Shown: positions 1 to 5,602, counted from the first letter of the stretch. The stretch is 5,602 nt of DNA from Sphingobacteriaceae bacterium (GCA_947460275.1 CANHHZ010000131.1:1-5602), one strand, 5' to 3'. Translations and numbers: made by a program. The notes: generated from the sequence alone by a model not told the origin.

Positions 1-578
1 AGCGTAGAGCTGTTTACATCTCTAATGCCTCTAGAACTTACGCAATGATGATCGGCATCTATAATAACCGCCACATGCGCTGTACCTAGTGCTTTTTTAA
101 GTTCATCGGCAATTTGCATGGTTAAACGCTCTTGTACTTGCGGGCGTTCAGCAAAATATTTTACAATCCTATTCAATTTAGATAGGCCTATTACACTCCC
201 GTTACTGATATATGCTACATGCGCTTTGCCAACTATTGGCACAAAGTGATGTTCGCAATTGCTGTATAAAGAAATGTTACGCTCTACCAACATTTGGTTA
301 TAACTATATTTGTTTTGAAACAAAGTAACCGAAGGTTTGTTGCTTGGATTTAAACCACTAAAAATTTCTTTAACATACATTTTAGCCACTCTTTTTGGCG
401 TATCTTTTAAGCTATCATCTGTTAAATCTAGTCCCAAAACATCCATTATTTGCTCGAAATGACCAGTAATCAATTCAATTTTTTCTTCGTCGCTCAATAA
501 AAATGCATTTGGTTTTAATGGTGTTTCTAACCCATCAATTGCCAAACTAAGGTCATTAATTAGTAAATCAGTATTCAT
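1..578 (-). CDS. folE: GTP cyclohydrolase I (FolE), C-terminus cut by the window edge
   Basis: This enzyme converts GTP to 7,8-dihydroneopterin triphosphate, the first step of tetrahydrofolate synthesis, in the cytoplasm. The frame is open from ATG at 578 to base 1 and gives 192 residues. The family is usually about 200-220 residues, so only the last 20-30 should be missing. The zinc ligands are all present: Cys108 and His111 in SNCEHHFVP, and Cys179 in ADHHCVSSRG. Their spacing matches Cys110, His113 and Cys181 of the E. coli enzyme. Other family blocks are VIGLSKLNR (about 129-137) and QVQERLTMQIADEL (about 147-160). The start is secure because a TAA stop lies directly upstream of the ATG in the same frame. 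This is the classical zinc type, not FolE2. The gene is transcribed away from the photolyase-type operon, with 53 bases between the two starts, so the two may share control. Confidence 0.96.
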   Translation of the reverse strand, partial: MNTDLLINDLSLAIDGLETPLKPNAFLLSDEEKIELITGHFEQIMDVLGLDLTDDSLKDTPKRVAKMYVKEIFSGLNPSNKPSVTLFQNKYSYNQMLVERNISLYSNCEHHFVPIVGKAHVAYISNGSVIGLSKLNRIVKYFAERPQVQERLTMQIADELKKALGTAHVAVIIDADHHCVSSRGIRDVNSST

Positions 579-631
579 TTAGTATGTTTTCGTATTAAAT
601 TATCTACAATTATACCATATTTGTACTACAA
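579..631. promoter_or_regulatory. Divergent promoter region between folE and the cryptochrome operon
   Basis: This 53-base AT-rich gap must carry promoters for both directions, unless the operon is read from elsewhere. On the plus strand, CATATTTG at 616-623 differs by one base from the Bacteroidota -7 element TAnnTTTG. If used, it would give a leader of only a few bases before the ATG at 632. On the minus strand, TATAATTG (607-614 on the complement) is a one-mismatch -7 element or a perfect TATAAT, with a start about 25 bases before folE. I see no convincing TTG -33 element at standard spacing for either. The region is certainly intergenic. The exact promoter boxes are inferred. Confidence 0.45.
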
Positions 632-633
632 AT
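619..633. promoter_or_regulatory. Perfect 15-bp palindrome, candidate operator
   Basis: The sequence ATTTGTA-C-TACAAAT is a perfect inverted repeat with 7-base arms and a one-base centre. It overlaps the candidate plus-strand -7 box (616-623) and the first two bases of the start codon at 632. A further half-site, TACAAT, lies at 605-610, 22 bases (about two helical turns) from the TACAAA arm at 627-632. A dimeric regulator bound here could block the operon and, from its position, influence divergent folE. The symmetry is seen directly. The regulator is unknown and no regulator gene is in the window. Confidence 0.5.
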
Positions 634-787
634 GAAAAATGTAAAAAAGCAGCACTTGCCACAAAAAATTTGCGGGGTATGCCAAAAACCCTTTGCATGG
701 CGCAAAAAGTGGGAAAAAACTTGGGAACAAGTAATTTATTGTAGCGAACGCTGCCGCAGAAATAAAGATAATATTACAAAGCAGTGA
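632..787 (+). CDS. Small four-cysteine protein, DUF2256 type
   Basis: A 51-residue protein of unknown function, too short for many gene callers. Four cysteines, Cys14-x2-Cys17 and Cys37-x3-Cys41, suggest a small zinc knuckle or treble-clef fold. Between them lies FAWRKKWEKTWEQVIYCSERC, a pattern I recognise as the DUF2256 signature; in this family the WRKKWE and YCSERCR stretches are highly conserved. Trp23, Trp27 and Trp31 are spaced by four and would lie on one face of a helix. The ends are basic (KNVKKQ and RRNK). There is no signal peptide or membrane segment, so it should be cytoplasmic. Its stop (785-787) is two bases before the likely ATG of the cryptochrome at 790, which implies co-transcription and probably coupled translation. 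DUF2256 genes are, from memory, often next to or fused with photolyase-family genes. The family call is strong; the function is unknown. Confidence 0.9.
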   Translation: MKNVKKQHLPQKICGVCQKPFAWRKKWEKTWEQVIYCSERCRRNKDNITKQ

Positions 788-789
788 AA

Positions 790-2079
790 ATGGAAACGAT
801 AATTGTATGGTTCAAAACCAATTTAAGAGTTGCGGACAATGAAGCTTTATACGCAGCTTGCCAAAGTAACGCTCAGGTAATTCCGGTGTACTGTTTTGAC
901 CATAGTCATTTTGCCAAGACGGCATTTGAAACTAAAAAAACGGGGAATTTTAGGGCTGCTTTTTTACTGCAATCTTTAGCCAATTTAGATGCAAACCTAC
1001 GCAAGGCCAACAGCGGATTAACCATATTAAAAGGCAAAGCCGAAGAAGAAATTTATCAATTGGCCAAAGTATACAATGCCCATAAAGTATTTGCGCAACA
1101 AGAAATTGGAATTGAGGAAATAACTACATCTAACAAAGTTGAAGCAGCTTTAAGGACATTAAACTGCGAATTTAAAACCTTTGAAAGCAATTGTTTGTAC
1201 ACCGAAGCTCAACTCCCTTTTAACATGAATGAGCTGCCCGATGTATTTACCCAGTTTAGAAAAACTGTTGAAAACAGGATTGAAATTGATGAACCTTTGC
1301 CTGCACCTTTACATATCAATTCACCAGAAATAAAAAAGATGGTATTGCCTACTTTGACCGAGCTTAACCTACCTGAAATTGAGGCAGACAAACGTGCTGT
1401 TTTAGATTTTAAGGGTGGAGAAAATGAAGCAAACGAAAGACTACGTCATTATTTTGATGAAACTCACGCCATTGCTACTTACAAAGAAACCAGAAACGGA
1501 TTGATAGGCGCAAATTACTCGTCCAAATTTTCTGCTTGGCTGGCCTTGGGGTGTATCTCGCCTAAATCAATTTACCATCAACTTAAGGTTTATGAAAATA
1601 AATTCGGGGCAACCGAATCAACTTATTGGCTGTTTTTTGAGTTGCTATGGAGAACTTATTTTAGATTGGTGATGAAAAAATATGGTCGACAAATCTTTTT
1701 AAAAAATGGAATTAAAGCGGACAAAACCACATCGGCATTGCCAAATCATCAATTACTAGAACATTGGAAAAACGGAAAAACTGGCATTGATTTTATTGAT
1801 GCCAACATGCTTGAGCTGAAGTTAACAGGCTTTATGAGCAACAGAGGCCGACAAAATGTGGCCAGCTATTTCATCAACGACCTGAAACAAGATTGGCGCT
1901 ATGGTGCAGCCTATTTTGAGGAGCAATTGATAGATTATGATGTAAGTAGCAATTGGGGCAATTGGGCCTATTTGGCCGGCGTTGGCAACGACCCCAGAAG
2001 CAACCGTTATTTTAACATTGAAAAACAAGCCAACGATTACGATAAGGATAAAAAATACAGAGATTTATGGTTGAAATAA
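790..2079 (+). CDS. DASH-type cryptochrome / photolyase
   Basis: A blue-light flavoprotein of the photolyase/cryptochrome superfamily. DASH members repair cyclobutane pyrimidine dimers, mainly in single-stranded DNA, and bind FAD plus an antenna that is usually methenyltetrahydrofolate. Residue numbers here count from a GTG at 784, which overlaps the upstream stop; I prefer the ATG at 790 (residue 3), giving 429 residues. An N-terminal alpha/beta antenna domain starts with IIVWFKTNLRVADNEAL (6-22). The C-terminal FAD domain contains NGLIGANYSSKFSAWLALG (238-256), FFELLWRTYFR (284-294), TGFMSNRGRQNVASYF (348-363), DWRYGAAYFE (370-379) and SSNWGNWAYLAGVGNDPR (388-405). The last three blocks are DASH hallmarks. 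By alignment with E. coli photolyase, Asn390 matches the flavin-contacting Asn378, Trp394 matches Trp382 and Trp371 matches Trp359. No tryptophan lies between 290 and 327, so a Trp306 counterpart is absent. It is the middle gene of a tight three-gene operon. Confidence 0.95.
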   Translation: METIIVWFKTNLRVADNEALYAACQSNAQVIPVYCFDHSHFAKTAFETKKTGNFRAAFLLQSLANLDANLRKANSGLTILKGKAEEEIYQLAKVYNAHKVFAQQEIGIEEITTSNKVEAALRTLNCEFKTFESNCLYTEAQLPFNMNELPDVFTQFRKTVENRIEIDEPLPAPLHINSPEIKKMVLPTLTELNLPEIEADKRAVLDFKGGENEANERLRHYFDETHAIATYKETRNGLIGANYSSKFSAWLALGCISPKSIYHQLKVYENKFGATESTYWLFFELLWRTYFRLVMKKYGRQIFLKNGIKADKTTSALPNHQLLEHWKNGKTGIDFIDANMLELKLTGFMSNRGRQNVASYFINDLKQDWRYGAAYFEEQLIDYDVSSNWGNWAYLAGVGNDPRSNRYFNIEKQANDYDKDKKYRDLWLK

Positions 2080-2081
2080 AA

Positions 2082-2378
2082 ATGGAACGAGCAATTACAA
2101 CCCAAGCTACGCCACCTTTTAACGAACAACAAGTAGACCGAATTATTGAAATGGCTTGGGAAGACCGAACACCCTTTGAGGCCATTGAATTTCAATTTGG
2201 ATTGAAAGAAAAGGAAGTGATTGAGTTTATGCGAAAAAACTCCAAAGCCTCTAGTTTTAAAATGTGGCGCAAACGAATGACTTCAAGAAAAACAAAGCAT
2301 TCGAAACTGAGGCAAGAAATGACAAGATTTAAATGTAGCCAGCAAAAAAGTACTGGAAACAAAATAGCCAAGCGATAA
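2082..2378 (+). CDS. Small basic protein, TIGR03643/DUF2805 type
   Basis: A 98-residue conserved protein of unknown function. Counting from the alternative upstream ATG at 2067, which overlaps the cryptochrome end by 13 bases, it would be 103 residues. I prefer the ATG at 2082, two bases after the cryptochrome stop. In the 103-residue numbering, the core from DRIIEMAWEDRTPFEAI (24-40) through QFGLKEKEVIEFMR (43-56) looks like a helix-turn-helix of the sigma-region or small DNA-binding kind. It is followed by a basic patch, SFKMWRKRMTSRKTKH (63-78). This is the pattern I recognise as TIGR03643. The last 20-25 residues are lysine-rich, low in conservation signals and may be a lineage-specific tail; the final codons and stop lie inside the terminator hairpin. 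The helix-turn-helix plus basic patch suggests nucleic-acid binding, but that is inference. Its place in the cryptochrome operon suggests a shared role. Confidence 0.88.
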   Translation: MERAITTQATPPFNEQQVDRIIEMAWEDRTPFEAIEFQFGLKEKEVIEFMRKNSKASSFKMWRKRMTSRKTKHSKLRQEMTRFKCSQQKSTGNKIAKR

Positions 2379-2391
2379 GGCTTGGCTATTT
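2362..2391. terminator. Bidirectional intrinsic terminator between convergent operons
   Basis: A perfect 12-bp stem (2362-2373 pairs with 2380-2391, arm sequence AAATAGCCAAGC) encloses a 6-base loop. On the minus strand the stem is followed by TTTTGTTT, counting the end of the arm, which is a good U-tract for ending the GH3-esterase transcript. On the plus strand the T run is short, supplied by the arm itself. The stop codon of the upstream plus-strand gene (2376-2378) sits in the loop, so its last five sense codons form the left arm. The hairpin lies 13 bases past the esterase stop at 2404. Confidence 0.85.
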
Positions 2392-2403
2392 AGAGAAGTT
2401 AAT

Positions 2404-3183
2404 TTACTTTTTCTTTTGCAAAAGGAGCATCTGCTCTGCAAATCGGTAACCCAATGTTTGCGCAGATTCTGAGTTGAAATGCGCACCATCGCCTTTTTGT
2501 TCTAAACCATCAGATTTTGCAATAGCTGTATTGGCTACCCTACCCGGCAGGGGAGCAATCATTTCATTAATAATTTTTCTATTGTCTTTAAATACGCCCA
2601 ATTCTCCTACCACTACTGGCAAATTAGGGTTTTTACAAACTTTTCTAATTCTGGCTATCAACACTTCTAAGTTGTCCAAGTAATTTGCAGCTTTTTCAGG
2701 ACTGGTATCAGACTCACCTTGATGCCAAAGCACGCCTTCAATAATGCCCGTTTTCATAGCTTCCTCAATACGAGCAACAGCATCATCATACGGATGTGTA
2801 TCGGTATCTTTATCAGCAGCGCCTGGTTTCCATTTAGAAATAGAAGTACCACCTACGGCACAAGGAACCAAGCCAATGGTTTGTTTAGGATAAGCTTCGG
2901 CCATTTTAATACCAAAAGCTAAACCTGGTCCAACACCTGCTGCCTTGGGCTTATCAAAATGCAAAGGATGCTTAGCCAAAACCCATTGTTTGTCTTTGTT
3001 GAACATTAGCACTCTAACATTTCCTTCCTTTTCAAAGGCAAACGTAATTTCGCCTCTACCCGCCATGTTAGACTGACCTAAGAGCAAATAAATATGCAAA
3101 TTTGGGTCGACTTTACCCTCAATTTGGCAAAAGCCCGAAACTGTAAAAAAAACTGAGAAAATTAGTGTTAACAAGGATTTCAT
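2404..3183 (-). CDS. Secreted SGNH esterase, CE6 acetylxylan esterase-like (SASA domain)
   Basis: A 259-residue esterase predicted to remove acetyl groups from plant hemicellulose such as xylan, outside the cytoplasmic membrane. Residues 1-19 form a Sec signal peptide (MKSLL, then a hydrophobic core), with likely cleavage before Gln20. The cysteine at 19 is preceded by SGF, which does not fit a lipobox. Block I is GQSNMAGRG, with nucleophile Ser38. VGPGLAFG (84-91) and PCAVGGTSISKW (107-118) follow. Block III is WHQGESD (153-159), and the catalytic pair is Asp232/His235 in GDGAHF. The length and block order fit carbohydrate esterase family 6 (former DUF303). The start lies 7 bases after the stop of the GH3 gene, with no Shine-Dalgarno, so the two are one operon. 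Sialate O-acetylesterases share the SASA fold, so the exact acetylated substrate is not certain, but the GH3 partner favours a hemicellulose role. Confidence 0.9.
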   Translation of the reverse strand: MKSLLTLIFSVFFTVSGFCQIEGKVDPNLHIYLLLGQSNMAGRGEITFAFEKEGNVRVLMFNKDKQWVLAKHPLHFDKPKAAGVGPGLAFGIKMAEAYPKQTIGLVPCAVGGTSISKWKPGAADKDTDTHPYDDAVARIEEAMKTGIIEGVLWHQGESDTSPEKAANYLDNLEVLIARIRKVCKNPNLPVVVGELGVFKDNRKIINEMIAPLPGRVANTAIAKSDGLEQKGDGAHFNSESAQTLGYRFAEQMLLLQKKK

Positions 3184-3190
3184 AGCTAAT

Positions 3191-5602
3191 TTATTTAATT
3201 GTTATTTTTTGTTTTAAACGAATATCTGTGGAAGAGCTTCCAAGTTGTATTTCGAAAACACCAGGCTCTACCACCCATTTCATGTCATTGTTCATTAGCT
3301 GCAAATCATCTTTTTTGAGCTTAAAGTTTACCGTTTTCTTTTCGCCGGGCAACAAAGTAATGCGTTCGAACCCTCTCAATTGGGTTTCGTAAACCGTTAC
3401 ACTGCTCACTTCATCTTTAAAGTATAATTGTACTACTTCATCGCCTTTAAGTTTACCAGTATTAGCCAAGTCAACTGATACCTGAATATCACCTGCGCCG
3501 GTTTGGGTTAGCGGTGTTACCTGCAAATTGCTATAATCGAACGTGGTGTAGCTTAAACCATAACCAAAAGGATATAAGGCCCCATAAACATTTGTTTTAC
3601 CAAATCCGTTAGGCCCATCGCCAGGTTGGCCAGCATGAGAACCCGGTTTAAAAGGAAAATTTAACTCTATTTGTCCGGTGGTTTTTGGAAAGGTAACTGG
3701 CAATTTCCCGCCAGGATTATAGGCGCCAAATAAGGTTTCGGCAATTACCGTTCCGCCATCTGCACCCGGAAACCAAGCCTCTAAAATGGCAGGTAAAAAT
3801 TTAGCTGGCCAATTGATGGTTAGCGGCTGTCCGTTTACCAATACCAAAACCACAGGTTTTCCGGTAGCATAAAGTGCCTTTAACAACGCATTTTGATGAC
3901 CAGTTAACTCCAAACTAGTTCTAGATCTACTTTCGCCAACCTGAATTTCGCTTTCGCCCATGGCGGCAATAATAACATCAGCATTTTTTGCCAAGCGTAC
4001 GGCGCTATCAATTCTACTTTGCTCGTATGGTGTAATATCAGCAGGGAATAATTCGCTTTCGGGCCAATTTGCATCGGCAACTTCGCAACCTTTGGCGTAG
4101 CTTACATTTACCGCAGTACCCAAATGACTTTTAATTCCTTCTAAAATATTAACCACATTTACGTTAGATGGTCCATAACGGCTCATCGAGTGATTTACTT
4201 CTACAGCCAAAGGACCTGTAACCAATATGTTTTTGATCTTTTTTGGATCAAGCGGCAACAGATTCCCTTCATTTTTAAGTAACACTAAAGATTCTCTGTT
4301 AATTTGTTTGGAAAACTGACGAGCATCTTCGTTGTTTACAATTTTATCGGCCAAAGCGGTATCTGCAACATAAGGCTGGTCAAACAAGCCTAATTTAAAC
4401 TTTACCCTTAATACATCTGCTACACGTTGATCAATTGTATTTACAGCTAATTTTCCTTCTTTTACCAACTCACGGATAGGCAAAATGTATTTATCAGGCA
4501 TATCAAAATTGGTGCGCACGTTTAACCCCGCTTCTACAACTTGCCTTACTCCTTCTTTGTATGTATCGGCCACTTTATGTTTTGACGCCACATATTCTAC
4601 CGCTTCACTATCAGACACTACATAACCCGTAAAACCATATTGTTTCCTTAACAATTCCGTTAAAAAATAATGGCTCGATATAATTGGGGTTCCATTCCAA
4701 TCGTTGTAACTGGCCATTATACCCATAGGATTGGCCTCTTGGATTACCCTTCTAAAGGGATATAAATACATCTCGTGTAGTTCTCTAGGGCCGATATGTG
4801 GATCGGTTCGGGCATCGCCATCTCTTCCGCCTTTTGGCATACTATACGCAGCATAATGTTTTAAAGTGGCTGCCGTTTTTTCTTGTTGCACGCCCAAAAC
4901 CACTTGTTTGCCCAATTCGGCAATTAAAAATGGGTCTTCGCTGTAGCATTCTACTACCCTACCCCAGCGTGGATCTCTGGCCAAATCTAAAATAGGCACG
5001 TAAACGTTGGTATACCCCAAAGCCCTAGCTTCGCGACCAATAACCGACCCTGCTTTGTATAAAAGGCTTTTATTCCAGGTACTGCCCATACCTATGGGAG
5101 ATGGTAGACTGGTGGCCTTTTCATGCGCCAAACCATGGATGCCTTCATTAGAAAAATCGACTGGGATGCCCAAACGCGTTTGCTCTACAAACCAGCGTTG
5201 CACCTGATTAATGGCACCTGCATGTCGGCTGTAAGGAAAAGATAATTTAGTAAAAGTTTTAGGCCTAAAAGTAGTGCTATTTAAATGCTCGTCGATATTG
5301 CCAATGCCGTCTTTCCAAATTTTAGTTTTCCATGAAGCGGCGGGTAATTCTTCTTTTAATACACGGCCATAGCCATAAAGAGTAGCCAACTGACAGGTTT
5401 TCTCCTCCAATGTCATTTGAGCAAGTAAATCTTGTACTCTTAGTTCCTCAGGTTGTTTTGGGTCTTCAAAAACATCTTTTTTGCCATTTTTATTAAAATC
5501 TATCCAGCCTTTTTGATACAGTTTAGGAGGATTTCCCTGTGCATATATCAACTGCGGCAAAGCAATAAAGATTATAAAAATGAAGGATTTTAGAAATGAG
5601 CT
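3191..5602 (-). CDS. Secreted glycoside hydrolase family 3 enzyme (beta-glucosidase/beta-xylosidase type), N-terminus cut by the window edge
   Basis: An exo-acting retaining glycosidase that removes beta-linked sugars from the non-reducing end of oligosaccharides. The frame stays open to base 5602; counting the first complete codon as residue 1 gives 803 residues. Residues about 3-22 (FLKS, a run of Ile/Phe, then LPQLIYAQG) are a signal peptide, so the true ATG lies just outside the window; the TTG at 5560 is inside that peptide and is not the start. Residues 35-47 (DFNKNGKKDVFED) resemble an EF-hand calcium loop. The TIM-barrel domain carries RDPRWGR (209-215), KHYAAYS (248-254) and VVSDSEAVE (328-336), with predicted nucleophile Asp331. 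The second domain carries MGESEIQVGESRSR, with likely acid/base Glu557. An FN3-like domain ends the protein (about 686-803). It resembles the Bacteroides GH3 subgroup with Ser after the nucleophile Asp. The actual sugar, glucose or xylose, cannot be read from the sequence. It is co-transcribed with the CE6 esterase downstream. Confidence 0.95.
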   Translation of the reverse strand, partial: SSFLKSFIFIIFIALPQLIYAQGNPPKLYQKGWIDFNKNGKKDVFEDPKQPEELRVQDLLAQMTLEEKTCQLATLYGYGRVLKEELPAASWKTKIWKDGIGNIDEHLNSTTFRPKTFTKLSFPYSRHAGAINQVQRWFVEQTRLGIPVDFSNEGIHGLAHEKATSLPSPIGMGSTWNKSLLYKAGSVIGREARALGYTNVYVPILDLARDPRWGRVVECYSEDPFLIAELGKQVVLGVQQEKTAATLKHYAAYSMPKGGRDGDARTDPHIGPRELHEMYLYPFRRVIQEANPMGIMASYNDWNGTPIISSHYFLTELLRKQYGFTGYVVSDSEAVEYVASKHKVADTYKEGVRQVVEAGLNVRTNFDMPDKYILPIRELVKEGKLAVNTIDQRVADVLRVKFKLGLFDQPYVADTALADKIVNNEDARQFSKQINRESLVLLKNEGNLLPLDPKKIKNILVTGPLAVEVNHSMSRYGPSNVNVVNILEGIKSHLGTAVNVSYAKGCEVADANWPESELFPADITPYEQSRIDSAVRLAKNADVIIAAMGESEIQVGESRSRTSLELTGHQNALLKALYATGKPVVLVLVNGQPLTINWPAKFLPAILEAWFPGADGGTVIAETLFGAYNPGGKLPVTFPKTTGQIELNFPFKPGSHAGQPGDGPNGFGKTNVYGALYPFGYGLSYTTFDYSNLQVTPLTQTGAGDIQVSVDLANTGKLKGDEVVQLYFKDEVSSVTVYETQLRGFERITLLPGEKKTVNFKLKKDDLQLMNNDMKWVVEPGVFEIQLGSSSTDIRLKQKITIK

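Noticed and set aside
606..624. Second inverted repeat, ACAATTAT/ATATTTGT, overlapping the operator candidate
   Set aside because: The arms match at only 7 of 8 positions in an AT-rich gap and share bases with the better 15-bp palindrome, so I keep only the extra half-site as worth noting.
1209..1391. Minus-strand open frame of 60 codons within the cryptochrome gene
   Set aside because: It lies wholly inside a strongly supported gene on the other strand, has no recognisable motif and no start context; it is a shadow frame.
1822..2028. Minus-strand open frame of 68 codons with a hydrophobic-looking translation
   Set aside because: It is antisense to the most conserved FAD-binding blocks of the cryptochrome, so its composition just mirrors that conserved sequence.
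2283..2489. Minus-strand open frame spanning the convergent gap
   Set aside because: It crosses the terminator and overlaps the ends of two well-supported genes; no family resemblance.
2474..2922. Plus-strand open frames at 2474-2683 and 2719-2922
   Set aside because: Both are antisense to the CE6 esterase and show no domain pattern.
3124..3183. Possible lipoprotein signal on the CE6 esterase because of Cys19
   Set aside because: The residues before the cysteine are SGF, with Phe at the position that needs Gly, Ala or Ser, so the lipobox does not fit; an ordinary Sec signal with cleavage before Gln20 is more likely.
4798..5207. Plus-strand open frames at 4798-4995 and 5007-5207
   Set aside because: Both are antisense to the conserved GH3 catalytic domain; no start signals or known motifs.
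1..5602. Mobile elements, CRISPR arrays, tRNA/rRNA genes, riboswitches
   Set aside because: No repeat arrays, transposase motifs, terminal inverted repeats or structured RNA patterns were seen; the longest non-coding stretch is 53 bases.

Overview
This 5.6 kb AT-rich window looks like a chromosomal piece of a member of the Bacteroidota, plausibly a Pedobacter-like Sphingobacteriaceae. The reasons are the protein types, the absence of Shine-Dalgarno sequences before the starts, and a secreted hemicellulase-type gene pair. There is no sign of phage, transposon, CRISPR, tRNA or rRNA. Almost every base is coding.

Layout. (1) Bases 1-578, minus strand: folE (GTP cyclohydrolase I), with its C-terminus cut by the window edge. 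(2) Bases 579-631: a short divergent control region holding a perfect 15-bp palindrome that runs into the start codon of the next gene. (3) Bases 632-2378, plus strand: a tight three-gene operon made of a 51-residue four-cysteine protein of the DUF2256 type, a DASH-type cryptochrome/photolyase, and a small basic protein of the TIGR03643/DUF2805 type. (4) Bases 2362-2391: a strong hairpin shared by the convergent transcripts. (5) Bases 2404-5602, minus strand: a secreted family 3 glycoside hydrolase, whose N-terminus lies past the right edge, followed 7 bases later by a secreted SGNH esterase of the CE6 (acetylxylan esterase-like) type.

How they fit together. The left half reads as a light/DNA-repair module. 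The cryptochrome is flanked by two uncharacterised small proteins, and the divergent folE makes the first intermediate of folate, the source of the methenyltetrahydrofolate antenna used by many photolyases and DASH cryptochromes. The right half reads as the end of a hemicellulose-use locus, where an exo-acting GH3 enzyme and a deacetylase work outside the cytoplasm on decorated glycans such as acetylated xylan. The two halves look functionally independent and meet at the shared terminator.

The least described part is the small-protein/cryptochrome/small-protein operon. Its cryptochrome keeps the inner two tryptophans of the classic electron-transfer triad but has no tryptophan in the segment that normally supplies the outer one.
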